Of a stretch of 64,000 bases of DNA, positions 9,384 through 19,217 are shown in pieces. The notes below the pieces were generated by a model. It searched no databases and was not told where the DNA came from. It worked only from the letters and a program-made list of their open reading frames with translations. Made by a program: the position numbers and the translations under genes. Location: NCBI RefSeq assembly GCF_001702265.1, contig NZ_MAUE01000010.1, positions 292,676 through 356,675 on the forward strand, given 5' to 3'. The first letter of the stretch is position 1. The number at the start of each line of letters is the position of its first letter. This DNA comes from Pseudomonas aylmerensis. GTDB lineage: Bacteria > Pseudomonadota > Gammaproteobacteria > Pseudomonadales > Pseudomonadaceae.

Positions 9384-10367
9384 TCAGACGTTGTAGAGAT
9401 CGGCTTTGTATTTAGCCAGGTTCTCAGGCCGAGTAAACCAATCAATTGTTTCCTGCAGCCCTTGTCGGATCGAGTACTGTGGCTGGAACCCCGTTAGACC
9501 CTGAATCTTGGTGTTATCACACCACAACCGGAACACCTCGGATTTCTCAGGGCGCAGACGCTGGTCATCCATCAAGAACTCGACATCACTGCTCATCAAC
9601 TCGCGGATGAGGTTCAGCGTGTCACCCACAGTGATTTCAAAGTTTGAGCCGATATTGACGATCTCACCTACAGCCTTGTCGCAGCGCAGGAGTTCTAGAA
9701 AGCCGCGGCAGGTATCAGCTACATAGTTGAAGTCGCGAGTGGGTGAAACATCACCCAGCTTGATCTGCTTCTTGCCACTGGCAATCTGAGTGATGATTGT
9801 GGGAATCACAGCACGTGCAGACTGACGAGGCCCATAAGTGTTGAAGGGACGTGCGATGGTCAGAGGCAAATCAAATGCGTTGAAAAAGCTCATGGCCATT
9901 GCATCGGCGCCCATCTTAGAGGCGCTGTAAGGTGATTGCGGCTGAAGCGGGTGTTTCTCATCAATAGGCACGTATTGCGCAGTACCGTAGACTTCGCTGG
10001 TGGACGTGTGGATCACCCGTTGCACACCATTGTCAATTGCAGCCTGGCAAATATTCAGCGTACCTTTGACGTTAGTATCCACATAGCTGTCGGGCGCCAC
10101 ATAGGAATAAGGAATAGCAATCAACGCCGCCAAGTGAAAAACAGCATCGACACCTTTAGTGATGTGTTTGCAATAATGCGGATCGCGCACGTCACCATTC
10201 AAAACCTCAATATCTTTCAGGCAACTTACATCCTCAAGCCAGCCCCAGTAATTAAAGGAATTATATTGAGATAGCGCCTTTACCTTGTACCCTTCCCGAA
10301 CCAATAGCTCAGTCAGGTGCGATCCAATAAATCCATCCGCTCCGGTCACTAAAACTGTTTTCATCAT
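9384..10367 (-). CDS. legB: Sugar-nucleotide 4,6-dehydratase (LegB)
   Basis: This 327-residue extended SDR is the first gene of the O-antigen operon. It shows a VTGADGFIGSHL nucleotide-binding loop at about residues 7-18, STSEVYG at about 122, and the YSASK catalytic pair at about 148-152. LegB converts the GDP- or UDP-GlcNAc substrate to the 4-keto-6-deoxy sugar that LegC aminates. Two adjacent ATG codons are possible starts. A GDP-mannose or dTDP-glucose dehydratase would look similar, but the LegC-type partner immediately downstream points to LegB. Confidence 0.83.
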   Translation of the reverse strand: MMKTVLVTGADGFIGSHLTELLVREGYKVKALSQYNSFNYWGWLEDVSCLKDIEVLNGDVRDPHYCKHITKGVDAVFHLAALIAIPYSYVAPDSYVDTNVKGTLNICQAAIDNGVQRVIHTSTSEVYGTAQYVPIDEKHPLQPQSPYSASKMGADAMAMSFFNAFDLPLTIARPFNTYGPRQSARAVIPTIITQIASGKKQIKLGDVSPTRDFNYVADTCRGFLELLRCDKAVGEIVNIGSNFEITVGDTLNLIRELMSSDVEFLMDDQRLRPEKSEVFRLWCDNTKIQGLTGFQPQYSIRQGLQETIDWFTRPENLAKYKADLYNV

Positions 10368-11120
10368 TTCACCTTGACTGTAAACCTAACTACGACGTGA
10401 CTTCGCTATGTGACGCGAGCAAAAATATGCTAAAGCCCCCATCAGCCTGCACTCACCGCCCATTTAATCGATGAATGCATGGAATTCTTCTACTGACAAT
10501 TTACAGACTTTGACCTCATAAAACCAGTCGCGAGGCTGGCCAGCGCCGGCCGCATGGGGCGCAACCCCGACCTGGAAGCCACTCCTACCCTGACCCACGT
10601 GAAAGCCAGCCGAAACCCAAAAAAAATAACTCACCGAAACACAACTATGCATACCAGTATTCATCGGCGATAGATTTAGATTTCAATGCCGCCCAGCATA
10701 TTAAAATCCCGGGCCGAGCCTCCAAGGCGGCGACTCGAAATATCGATCCATGTCCAACCAAAAAAAACAAATAAATAAATTCGATAATTCAAACACAAGC
10801 CCGTCTAAAAAGGACCACAATCAACAGCTGCCGAACTAACCCTGCTAACGATATCACTTGATCTTTCGTTCCGACTAAAGATGCAGACAAAGACTGCACG
10901 CCGACGCCCACCCGTCAGCGCACACCACTTAGCGATTTCATTAATCTTAACAATAAAAATCTTACCGCGAGAGCACAACACCCTCAACCGCTAACGGAAA
11001 TGACTTGATTACACTGATATAGCACAAAGACGCGAACCATGACGCTCGCACACCACCAGGGCAGTCAGCATCATGAGGAGGCCTACAAGCGCATGGCTAC
11101 TTGAGTGATAAGCGGCTTAG
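10368..11120. other. AT-rich leader and promoter region of the O-antigen operon; no gene seen
   Basis: About 750 bp separate legB from lapA. No frame here has credible coding character; the longest minus-strand frame (10464-10664) has no recognisable domain. Part of the stretch is strongly AT-rich (around 10740-10800 and 10930-10990), unlike the core genes. It probably carries the operon promoter and a long untranslated leader. In Pseudomonas aeruginosa a wzz gene occupies this position beside ihfB; none is found here. Confidence 0.5.
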
Positions 11121-11363
11121 CTAGCGACCCGAGGAGACCGACAGACGACTTGCCTTACGCCGAAAAATAAAGCCAAGAAGAGGCCCTAAAAGGAGACCCA
11201 CTAACAGAGAAAGCGCGATAAAGATAGAGACCGGTATTTGCGGAGTGGCCCAACCCAGAAAGGAAAGGGCGAGCACTTGCTGATTCTCCAGTACAAATAC
11301 CAAAACGCCCAGCGCTACGATAAGCAGAATTAGAGCAAGCAAAGCTCGCCTAGCGTGATACAT
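11121..11363 (-). CDS. lapA: LapA-family small membrane protein (DUF1049)
   Basis: The product is 80 residues with two hydrophobic helices (about 8-26 and 45-67) and a short basic C-terminus (FRRKASR). The segment VLENQQVLALSFLGW between the helices is typical of the LapA/DUF1049 family, whose members are linked to lipopolysaccharide assembly in other gammaproteobacteria. It lies 24 bp downstream of ihfB in the same direction, the standard Pseudomonas arrangement. The exact role is unknown. Confidence 0.8.
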   Translation of the reverse strand: MYHARRALLALILLIVALGVLVFVLENQQVLALSFLGWATPQIPVSIFIALSLLVGLLLGPLLGFIFRRKASRLSVSSGR

Positions 11364-11387
11364 ATCCCTCTCCTGATTTAAAACGAC

Positions 11388-11684
11388 TCAAACACCTTCA
11401 TCCTCATCCTCATTCACCCGATCCCGCAACTCCTTCCCCGGCTTGAAATGAGGCACAAATTTCCCATCCAGACTCACCGACTGCCCAGTCTTGGGGTTCC
11501 GCCCTACGCGCGGTGCGCGGTAGTGCAGGGAGAAGCTGCCAAACCCACGGATCTCAATCCGATCCCCGGTAGCCAGGCACTGGGACATTTGCTCGAGCAT
11601 GGTCTTGATGGCCAGCTCGACATCCTTGGATGAGAGCAGCCCTTGATGGGTGACAATTCGTTCGATCAACTCCGACTTCGTCAT
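11388..11684 (-). CDS. ihfB: Integration host factor beta subunit
   Basis: The 98-residue protein is a full-length HU/IHF-family subunit. It begins [10 protein letters not shown] and contains the DNA-bending arm with [14 protein letters not shown] at about residues 44-57 and GRNPKTG at about 61-67. With IhfA it forms the heterodimer that bends DNA at promoters and recombination sites. A Pro-Lys-rich arm and an acidic C-terminus (NEDEDEG) are as in other pseudomonads. In Pseudomonas this gene marks one border of the O-antigen locus, which is the arrangement here. Confidence 0.97.
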   Translation of the reverse strand: MTKSELIERIVTHQGLLSSKDVELAIKTMLEQMSQCLATGDRIEIRGFGSFSLHYRAPRVGRNPKTGQSVSLDGKFVPHFKPGKELRDRVNEDEDEGV

Positions 11685-11816
11685 ATTTTTCCCTTCTTTT
11701 TCAAGCAGCTAGGAAAAGCGCTTCGAAGGTTTTAGCATGACTTGATGAATTTGAACAGCCCGCACAGCAACTTATCTCCGGGATAGATGGAAGCCTGTCT
11801 GGCCGGCGCGACGCCA

Positions 11817-12104
11817 TCAATTGCAGATCACCAGCATGGTACGGGTTACGGCGCCAGCAGGGTTCCAGCCGAACAGGTAATCGCCCTCTTCATCCTTGGC
11901 ATCGCTGGAGCGGGTGATCACCTTGTAACCCTGCATCTTGCACTCGCGGGCGGCGCGCTTCTCGCACTTCTCCCATTTGTTGCCCAAGCCCGAGCAATCG
12001 ATCTCGATGCCGCTGACTCCACGCTTGGCGTGGGTCTTGGCGCTGGTACTGGAGCAACCTGCAAGCACTACTAGCACTGCAAATAGCACGATAAGCCTGT
12101 TCAT
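11817..12104 (-). CDS. Small conserved lipoprotein of unknown function
   Basis: The 95-residue product starts with a short signal peptide and a lipobox (VVLAGCSS, Cys about residue 16), so it should be processed and lipidated. The mature part is small and contains four further cysteines (in IDCSGLG, WEKCEKR, ARECKMQ and the C-terminal VICN), which could form two disulphides in the periplasm. No function is recognised. It sits between ihfB and rpsA, and the rpsA terminator lies upstream, so it is probably transcribed separately. Confidence 0.75.
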   Translation of the reverse strand: MNRLIVLFAVLVVLAGCSSTSAKTHAKRGVSGIEIDCSGLGNKWEKCEKRAARECKMQGYKVITRSSDAKDEEGDYLFGWNPAGAVTRTMLVICN

Positions 12105-12218
12105 TTAAATCCTTATCAACACAACGACGCTGGAACAGCTTTCATGAAGACTATAGTCAGTTCTGACAGTGAGCTGTGCGTCTTGGCTCTCGATGTTGAT
12201 TCAACGAATTTCAGGCAC

Positions 12219-12247
12219 AAAAAAGGGCGACCGAAGTCGCCCTTTTT
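12219..12247. terminator. Rho-independent terminator after rpsA
   Basis: An AAAAAAGGGCGAC / GTCGCCCTTTTT stem with a CGAA loop lies just after the rpsA stop. It has A and T runs on both sides, so it could terminate from either direction. Confidence 0.85.
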
Positions 12248-12264
12248 CTATGGTCTGACAGAAC

Positions 12265-13956
12265 TTAGTTCTGTTTTTCCATTTGCGCACGCAGCAGAGC
12301 ACCAAGCGTGGTGTCAACTGGAGCATCCGACGAGGCTGGCTTGTCGCGCAGGCTCTGGATGGCTTCTTTCTCTTCGATCTCGTCTTTCGACTTGATGGAG
12401 AGTTGGATTACGCGGCTCTTGCGGTCAACGCTGATGATCTTGGCTTCTACTTCCTGGCCTTCTTTCAGAACGTTGCGCGCGTCTTCAACGCGGTCACGGC
12501 TGATTTCGGAGGCTTTCAGAGTCGCTTCGATATCGTCGGCCAGAGTGATGATGGCGCCTTTAGCGTCAACTTCTTTCACAGTGCCCTTAACGATTGCGCC
12601 TTTGTCGTTCTCTTGAACGTACTCGGAGAACGGATCGCTTTCCAGCTGCTTGATACCCAGGGAGATGCGCTCGCGCTCTGGGTCAACCGACAGGATAACG
12701 GTGTCCAGCTCGTCGCCCTTCTTGAAACGACGAACAGCTTCTTCGCCCACTTCGTTCCAGGAGATGTCGGACAGGTGAACCAGGCCGTCGATGCCGCCGT
12801 CCAGACCAATGAAGATACCGAAATCGGTGATCGACTTGATGGTGCCGGAGATTTTATCGCCCTTGTTGAACTGGCCAGAGAAATCTTCCCATGGGTTAGA
12901 TTTGCACTGCTTGATGCCCAGGGAGATACGACGACGCTCTTCGTCGATGTCCAGAACCATAACTTCCACTTCGTCGCCGACTTGTACGACTTTCGAAGGG
13001 TGGATGTTCTTGTTGGTCCAGTCCATTTCGGAAACGTGTACCAGGCCTTCCACACCTTCTTCCAGCTCTGCGAAGCAGCCGTAGTCGGTCAGGTTGGTAA
13101 CACGCGCGGTCACGCGAGTGCTTTCTGGGTAACGGGCTTTGATAGCAACCCATGGATCTTCACCCAGCTGCTTCAGGCCCAGGGAAACACGGTTGCGCTC
13201 GCGATCGTATTTCAGAACCTTGACATCGATCTCGTCGCCAACGTTGACGATTTCGGAAGGATGCTTGATACGCTTCCAAGCCATGTCGGTAATGTGCAGC
13301 AGGCCATCGACGCCACCCAGATCGACGAATGCGCCGTAATCGGTGAGGTTCTTGACGATACCTTTGACTTGTTGGCCTTCCTGCAGGGATTCCAGCAGAG
13401 CTTCACGCTCGGCGGAGTTTTCTGCTTCCAGGACGCTGCGACGGGAAACGACAACGTTGTTGCGTTTCTGGTCGAGTTTGATGACCTTGAATTCGAGTTC
13501 TTTGCCTTCCAGGTGCGTGGTGTCGCGCACTGGACGAACGTCGACCAAAGAACCTGGCAGGAACGCACGGATGCCGTTAACGTCGACAGTGAAGCCGCCT
13601 TTAACCTTACCGTTGATAACGCCCTTGACCACTTCTTCAGCTGCGAAGGCTGCTTCGAGAACAATCCAGCATTCAGCGCGCTTGGCTTTTTCACGGGACA
13701 GCTTGGTTTCACCGAAACCGTCTTCAACCGAGTCCAGAGCAACGTGAACTTCGTCACCGACATTGATAGTCAGGTCGCCAGCATCGTTGTAGAACTGTTC
13801 CAGCGGGATCAGAGCTTCAGACTTCAGACCAGCGTGAACGGTTACCCAGCGAGCTTGGTAATCGATATCAACGATAACACCGGTGATGATGGAGCCTGCC
13901 TGAAGGTTCAGGGTTTTTAGGCTTTCTTCAAAGAGTTCCGCAAAGCTTTCGCTCAT
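12265..13956 (-). CDS. rpsA: 30S ribosomal protein S1
   Basis: The 563-residue protein carries the six S1 RNA-binding repeats of the gammaproteobacterial family. They are visible as repeated segments such as [39 protein letters not shown] and [20 protein letters not shown]. It binds mRNA leaders and helps place them on the 30S subunit. The start is ATG 13956 ([13 protein letters not shown]), the conserved family start; an upstream in-frame ATG at 14001 would add 15 unrelated residues. It follows cmk with a gap of about 120 bp that may hold its own promoter. Confidence 0.98.
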   Translation of the reverse strand: MSESFAELFEESLKTLNLQAGSIITGVIVDIDYQARWVTVHAGLKSEALIPLEQFYNDAGDLTINVGDEVHVALDSVEDGFGETKLSREKAKRAECWIVLEAAFAAEEVVKGVINGKVKGGFTVDVNGIRAFLPGSLVDVRPVRDTTHLEGKELEFKVIKLDQKRNNVVVSRRSVLEAENSAEREALLESLQEGQQVKGIVKNLTDYGAFVDLGGVDGLLHITDMAWKRIKHPSEIVNVGDEIDVKVLKYDRERNRVSLGLKQLGEDPWVAIKARYPESTRVTARVTNLTDYGCFAELEEGVEGLVHVSEMDWTNKNIHPSKVVQVGDEVEVMVLDIDEERRRISLGIKQCKSNPWEDFSGQFNKGDKISGTIKSITDFGIFIGLDGGIDGLVHLSDISWNEVGEEAVRRFKKGDELDTVILSVDPERERISLGIKQLESDPFSEYVQENDKGAIVKGTVKEVDAKGAIITLADDIEATLKASEISRDRVEDARNVLKEGQEVEAKIISVDRKSRVIQLSIKSKDEIEEKEAIQSLRDKPASSDAPVDTTLGALLRAQMEKQN

Positions 13957-14075
13957 TTTAATTCCTGTTGATAAGGGCGAAGAATACGCCCATCTCCACA
14001 CCCCAGACGGTGTGGGTTAGTTTCAATTAGAAGAAGCGCCCCAAGACTATGACTGGTCCCCTGCGGCCTTCTTGG

Positions 14076-14765
14076 TCACCCGGCGATATCGCGAATGGCG
14101 ATTTCGCTCAAGATGCGTTCCAGCACCTGCTCGATGGACAACTCCGTGGAATCCAGCTGTATGGCATCAGCCGCCGGCTTTAGCGGGGCTACTGCGCGCT
14201 GGGTATCACGCTCATCGCGTGCACGGATCTCATCTAGCAGACTCGACAGACTAACACCATCGACTTTGCCCTTCAACTGCAAGTAGCGGCGGCGCGCCCG
14301 CTCCTCGGCACTGGCGGTCAGGAAAATCTTCAGCGGCGCCTCCGGAAACACTACCGTGCCCATGTCGCGACCATCGGCGACCAGGCCCGGCGGCTCCTGA
14401 AACGCGCGCTGACGCTGCAGCAAGGCATCGCGCACGGCCGGCAGCGCGGCAACCTGGGAGGCCCAGGAACCGACTTGTTCATTGCGCAGGTCATCGGTCA
14501 CATCATCGCCTTCAAGGATGATGCGCTGGGGATGACCTTCCGTCGCCCCGACAAACTGCACATCAAGATGCGCCGCCAGCAGCTTCAGCGATTCTTCGTT
14601 GGTCAGGTCGACGCCATGGTTGCGTGCGGCAAACGCCAGCAGGCGGTACAGCGCGCCGGAATCGAGCAGACACCAGCCCAGGCGCTTGGCCAGGATGCCG
14701 GCGATCGTGCCTTTGCCCGAGCCACTTGGCCCGTCGATGGTAATCACCGGTGCTTTGATATTCAC
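14076..14765 (-). CDS. cmk: Cytidylate kinase
   Basis: The 229-residue enzyme phosphorylates CMP and dCMP. The Walker A loop is [15 protein letters not shown] near the N-terminus, and the NMP-binding segment [11 protein letters not shown] is in the middle. The best start is the GTG at 14765, because it places the protein in frame with the family and overlaps the upstream stop as GTGA, a common coupling arrangement. The longer in-frame extension to 14807 lies wholly inside the preceding gene and is unlikely. Confidence 0.95.
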   Translation of the reverse strand: MNIKAPVITIDGPSGSGKGTIAGILAKRLGWCLLDSGALYRLLAFAARNHGVDLTNEESLKLLAAHLDVQFVGATEGHPQRIILEGDDVTDDLRNEQVGSWASQVAALPAVRDALLQRQRAFQEPPGLVADGRDMGTVVFPEAPLKIFLTASAEERARRRYLQLKGKVDGVSLSSLLDEIRARDERDTQRAVAPLKPAADAIQLDSTELSIEQVLERILSEIAIRDIAG

Positions 14766-16972
14766 AATTGAGCCTCTTGGGCAACACGGATGCCGACGTG
14801 GGCACACAGTGTAAGAAAGTTCGGAAAAGACGTAGCAACATTGGCGCAGTCACGGATACGAATAGGTGCCGTCGCCCGCAGGGAAGCCACACTGAACGCC
14901 ATGGCAATCCGGTGATCACCCTGGGCGTGCACTTCGCCACCGCCCATCAGGCCACCGTCAATGATAATCCCATCGGGAGTCGGTTCACACTTCACGCCCA
15001 ACGCCAACAGACCGTCGGCCATGACCTGGATACGGTCGGATTCTTTCACGCGCAGCTCCTGCGCCCCGCGCAACACGGTGCGGCCCTTGGCACAGGCCGC
15101 GGCGACAAACAGCACCGGAAACTCATCGATCGCCAACGGCACCAAAGCCTCGGGGATCTCGATACCGTTCAGGGCCGCAGCACGCACACGCAAGTCCGCG
15201 ACAGGCTCGCCGCCTACTTCACGCGGGTTTTCCAAGGTGATATCTGCGCCCATGAGCCGCAGGATATCGATCACCCCGGTCCGCGTCGGGTTGACGCCGA
15301 CATGCTCCAGCAACAACTCGGAACCCTCGGCAATCGACGCCGCCACCAGGAAAAACGCCGACGAGGAAATATCCCCCGGCACTTCTATATGGGTAGCGGT
15401 CAGTGCATGACCCGATTGCACCGACGCGGTCGCGCCACTCACCGCCACGGGGTAGCCAAAACCGCGCAACATGCGCTCGGTATGGTCACGGGTCGGCGCG
15501 GGCTCGGCCACCGAAGTCTCGCCCTCGGCGTACAACCCGGCCAGTAACAGGCAGGATTTGACCTGCGCACTGGCCATCGGCATCGAATAGGCCAGGCCTT
15601 TCAGCACCTGGCCGCCGCGGATGGTCAACGGCGGACGCCCTTCCGGACCGGTCTCGATCACCGCGCCCATTTCCCGCAGCGGTTTGGCCACGCGGCTCAT
15701 CGGACGCTTGGACAGGGACGCATCGCCGGTCAACACGCTGTCGAAGCTTTGCGCCGCCAACAACCCCGAAAGCAGCCGCATGGATGTGCCGGAGTTACCC
15801 AGGTAGATCGGCCCCGGCGCGGATTTCAAGCCATGCAAGCCCACGCCATGAATGGTCACGCGCCCATGGTGCGGACCTTCGATGACGACCCCCATGTCGC
15901 GAAAAGCCTGCAACGTCGCCAGGGCGTCTTCACCTTCGAGGAAACCTTCAACCTCTGTCACACCCTCGGCCAACGAGCCGAGCATGATCGAGCGATGCGA
16001 GATCGACTTGTCACCCGGCACCCGGATACGTCCGCTCAAGCGGCCGCCCGGGCTGGCGAGGAAGGTCAGGTCATCGGCGTTCACGGCAGTTTCCATATAG
16101 GCCCGGCGCGCCAGGATCTTGCTGAAATGCTCACGCGCCACCCGCGCACGGGTGAACACGCCCAACAACTGATGGCCATCCCCGGCATCAACCGCGTCGC
16201 GCAGGGCATCGAGGTCGCTGCGAAAGGTGTCCAGGGTGCGCAACACCGCTTCGCGGTTAGCGAGGAAGATGTCGTGCCACATCACGGGGTCGCTGCCGGC
16301 AATCCGCGTGAAATCGCGAAAGCCACCGGCGGCGTAACGGAAAATCTCGAGGTTTTCATTGCGCTTGGCCAGCGAGTCCACCAGGCCAAATGCCAGCAGA
16401 TGCGGCAAATGACTGGTCGCCGCCAGCACTTCGTCGTGGCGCTCGACCTGCATATGCTCCACGTCAGCGCCCAGCTCACGCCACAGCCGGTCAACCACGG
16501 CCAACGCCGCAGGATCGGTCTGCTCGAGCGGCGTCAGGATCACCTTATGGCGCCGGAACAGCTGCGCATTCGATGCTTCAACCCCGCTCTGCTCGGAACC
16601 GGCAATCGGATGGCCCGGCACGAAGCGCGCGGGCATGCCGCCAAACGCCTGTTGCGCAGCGCGCACCACATTGCCCTTGGCGCTGCCGACGTCCGTCAGG
16701 ATCGCCTGCCCCAGGTCCATGCCCGCCAATACCGCCAGCAATTTCTCCATGGCCAGGATCGGCACCGCCAACTGGATCACGTCAGCGCCCTGGCATGCGA
16801 GTGCCAGGTCCGCTTCGCAGCGATCCACCACGCCCAACTCGACCGCCAGCTTGCGCGATTGCGGGTCCAGGTCCACACCGACCACTTCGCCACACAACCC
16901 GCTCTCACGCAGGCCTTTGGCGAAGGAGCCACCGATCAACCCCAGACCGACCACCACCAGGCGACCGATCAT
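14762..16972 (-). CDS. tyrA-aroA: Fused prephenate dehydrogenase / EPSP synthase
   Basis: This single 736-residue protein joins two aromatic amino acid enzymes. Residues 1 to about 290 are a prephenate/arogenate dehydrogenase with the NAD loop [16 protein letters not shown] at the start and GHPIAGSE in the middle. From about residue 300 the chain is a class I 5-enolpyruvylshikimate-3-phosphate synthase, with GDKSISHRS and [11 protein letters not shown], then a late KESDR. The fusion is characteristic of Pseudomonas. The start is taken as ATG 16972 (MIGRLVVVG); an upstream GTG overlapping the hisC stop is an alternative. The AroA half is the class known to be glyphosate-sensitive. Confidence 0.95.
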   Translation of the reverse strand: MIGRLVVVGLGLIGGSFAKGLRESGLCGEVVGVDLDPQSRKLAVELGVVDRCEADLALACQGADVIQLAVPILAMEKLLAVLAGMDLGQAILTDVGSAKGNVVRAAQQAFGGMPARFVPGHPIAGSEQSGVEASNAQLFRRHKVILTPLEQTDPAALAVVDRLWRELGADVEHMQVERHDEVLAATSHLPHLLAFGLVDSLAKRNENLEIFRYAAGGFRDFTRIAGSDPVMWHDIFLANREAVLRTLDTFRSDLDALRDAVDAGDGHQLLGVFTRARVAREHFSKILARRAYMETAVNADDLTFLASPGGRLSGRIRVPGDKSISHRSIMLGSLAEGVTEVEGFLEGEDALATLQAFRDMGVVIEGPHHGRVTIHGVGLHGLKSAPGPIYLGNSGTSMRLLSGLLAAQSFDSVLTGDASLSKRPMSRVAKPLREMGAVIETGPEGRPPLTIRGGQVLKGLAYSMPMASAQVKSCLLLAGLYAEGETSVAEPAPTRDHTERMLRGFGYPVAVSGATASVQSGHALTATHIEVPGDISSSAFFLVAASIAEGSELLLEHVGVNPTRTGVIDILRLMGADITLENPREVGGEPVADLRVRAAALNGIEIPEALVPLAIDEFPVLFVAAACAKGRTVLRGAQELRVKESDRIQVMADGLLALGVKCEPTPDGIIIDGGLMGGGEVHAQGDHRIAMAFSVASLRATAPIRIRDCANVATSFPNFLTLCAHVGIRVAQEAQL

Positions 16973-17000
16973 AGGCACAACAGGTTGCAATGCAGTGACA

Positions 17001-18113
17001 TCAACCACGAGCCAGAACCTTGGCCAACGCCTCCAGGAAGCGGCTGTTTTCTGCCGGCAAGCCAATGGTGATACGCAGGTGGTTCGGCATACCGTAGTTA
17101 GCCACCGGACGCACAATCACACCTTCGCGCAACAGGCCCTGGAATACCGGAGCAGCCACTTGGCCGAGGTCGACACAGATGAAGTTGCCCTTGGACGGAA
17201 TCCAGCCCAGGCCCAGTTCGCGAAAGCCTGCCTGCAACTGCAGCATGCCGCTTTCGTTGATGCGCCGGCCCTCTTCCAGGTATTCGGCATCCTGCACGGC
17301 CGCACAGGCCGCCGCCAGCGCGAGGCTGTTGACGTTGAACGGTTGGCGCACGCGGTTCAGCACGTCCGCGACGACCGCCGTGGAGAGGCCGTAGCCCACC
17401 CGCAACGACGCCAGGCCATAGGCCTTGGAAAAGGTGCGCGAGACCAGCAGGTTCGGGTAGGCCGCCAGGAAGTCGAGGCCGTCCGGCAGGTCGCTGCCTT
17501 CGGCGTACTCGATGTAGGCCTCGTCCAGCACCACCAGCACGTGCTCCGGCACATCCTGCAGGAAGTCGTTCAGCGCCTGCGCGTCCAACCAGGTGCCAGT
17601 CGGGTTGTTCGGGTTGGCGATGAACACCACACGGGTCTGGGCGTCGATGGCTGCCAGCATGGCCGGCAGGTCGTGGCCCCACTCCTTCGCAGGAATGATG
17701 CGCGCATCAGCGCCGACCGCCTGGGTCACGATCGGATAGACCGCAAACGCGTGTTCGCTGAACACCGCGTTGAGGCCCGGCGCCAGGTAGGCACGGCCGA
17801 CCAGCTCGAGAATGTCGTTGGAACCGTTGCCCAAGGTCACCTGGCTCAGCTCGACCCGGCACTTTTGCGCCAGCAGGGACTTGAGCGCAAAGCCGTTGCC
17901 ATCGGGGTAACGGGTCAGCTCGGCCAGCTCCTCACGAATGGCCGCCAACACCTTGGGGCTTGGGCCCAGCGGGTTTTCGTTACTGGCCAACTTGACGATC
18001 TTCGAAGGATCCAGGTTCAACTCACGCGCCAGCTCGTCCACAGGCTTGCCTGGAACGTAAGGCGACAGTTGTTGCACGCCCGGCTGAGCCAGGGCGAGGA
18101 AGTTGCCACTCAT
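17001..18113 (-). CDS. hisC: Histidinol-phosphate aminotransferase
   Basis: This is a 370-residue class I/II aminotransferase. The PLP lysine lies in SRTFSKAYGLASLRVGYG, and IANPNNPTG is present upstream. In pseudomonads this paralogue sits between pheA and tyrA and may act on aromatic keto acids as well as in histidine synthesis. That broader role is known for the family and cannot be decided from sequence. It is 9 bp from pheA and 28 bp from the next gene, so it belongs to the same operon. Confidence 0.93.
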   Translation of the reverse strand: MSGNFLALAQPGVQQLSPYVPGKPVDELARELNLDPSKIVKLASNENPLGPSPKVLAAIREELAELTRYPDGNGFALKSLLAQKCRVELSQVTLGNGSNDILELVGRAYLAPGLNAVFSEHAFAVYPIVTQAVGADARIIPAKEWGHDLPAMLAAIDAQTRVVFIANPNNPTGTWLDAQALNDFLQDVPEHVLVVLDEAYIEYAEGSDLPDGLDFLAAYPNLLVSRTFSKAYGLASLRVGYGLSTAVVADVLNRVRQPFNVNSLALAAACAAVQDAEYLEEGRRINESGMLQLQAGFRELGLGWIPSKGNFICVDLGQVAAPVFQGLLREGVIVRPVANYGMPNHLRITIGLPAENSRFLEALAKVLARG

Positions 18114-18122
18114 GTTAAAGCC

Positions 18123-19217
18123 TCACAAAACCGCTTTCGGGTAAGAGCCCAGCACTTTGAGTGCCACGGCTTCCTGACTGATTTTCTCGAGCACACCCTT
18201 GACCAGCGGGTCGCGGTGATGGCCGACGAAGTCGATAAAGAACACGTAAGTCCATTTACCGCTGCGCGAAGGACGAGTCTCGATACGCGTCAGGTCAATC
18301 CCGTTGTCGTGGAACGGCACCAGCAGCTCATGCAGCGCGCCGGGCTTGTTGCTCATGGAGACGATGATCGACGTCTTGTCGTCGCCGGTCGGCGGCACTT
18401 CCTGGTTGCCGATCATCAGGAACCGCGTGGAGTTGTCCGGGCGATCCTCGATTTTCTCGGCCAGGCGCGTCAGGCCATACAGGCCTGCAGCCATGTCACC
18501 GGCAATGGCCGCCGAATTCCACTCACCCTTGACCCGCTTGGCCGCCTCGGCATTGCTGGACACCGCCACGCGTTCGACATTCGGATAATGCGCGTCCAGC
18601 CACTTGCGGCACTGGGCCAGCGACTGGGCGTGGGAGTAGATACGGCTGATGCTATCGGTCTTGGTGTTCTCGCCCACCAGCAGGTGGTGGTGGATGCGCA
18701 GCTCGACTTCGCCACAGATCACCATGTCGTGCTCGAGGAAGCTGTCCAGCGTGTGGTTGACCGCGCCTTCGGTGGAGTTTTCCACCGGCACCACGCCAAA
18801 GTTCACGGCACCAGCCGCCACTTCACGAAACACTTCGTCGATCGCCGCCATTGGCTTGCTGATCACCGCGTGGCCGAAGTGCTTCATGGCCGCCGCCTGG
18901 GTGAAGGTGCCTTCAGGCCCGAGGTAAGCCACTTTCAGTGGCTGCTCCAGCGCCAGGCAGGAAGACATGATTTCACGGAACAACCGCGCCATCTCTTCAT
19001 TGCCCAATGGGCCCTTGTTGCGCTCCATCACGCGCTTGAGCACCTGGGCTTCACGCTCGGGCCGGTAGAACACTGGCACTTCGCCTTCGGCCAGGGAGGC
19101 CATCTTTACCCGTGCCACTTCCTGGGCGCACCGCGCGCGCTCACTGATCAGCTCCAGGACTTTCTCGTCCAGGCTGTCAATGCGCACGCGCAGGGCCTTG
19201 AGTTCTTGCTCAGACAT
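18123..19217 (-). CDS. pheA: Bifunctional chorismate mutase / prephenate dehydratase
   Basis: The 364-residue P-protein has three parts: an AroQ chorismate mutase domain (about 1-90), a prephenate dehydratase domain (about 95-275, starting at VAYLGPEGTFTQAA and containing the catalytic STRF motif) and a C-terminal ACT domain (about 290-360, NKPGALHELL and then RIETRPSR) for phenylalanine feedback. It commits chorismate to phenylalanine. Its ATG overlaps the stop of serC by 1 bp. Confidence 0.96.
   Translation of the reverse strand: MSEQELKALRVRIDSLDEKVLELISERARCAQEVARVKMASLAEGEVPVFYRPEREAQVLKRVMERNKGPLGNEEMARLFREIMSSCLALEQPLKVAYLGPEGTFTQAAAMKHFGHAVISKPMAAIDEVFREVAAGAVNFGVVPVENSTEGAVNHTLDSFLEHDMVICGEVELRIHHHLLVGENTKTDSISRIYSHAQSLAQCRKWLDAHYPNVERVAVSSNAEAAKRVKGEWNSAAIAGDMAAGLYGLTRLAEKIEDRPDNSTRFLMIGNQEVPPTGDDKTSIIVSMSNKPGALHELLVPFHDNGIDLTRIETRPSRSGKWTYVFFIDFVGHHRDPLVKGVLEKISQEAVALKVLGSYPKAVL

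Noticed and set aside
12283..13920. A 545-codon open frame antisense to rpsA
   Set aside because: It is a shadow of the biased codon use of rpsA; it has no ribosome site or recognisable domain.
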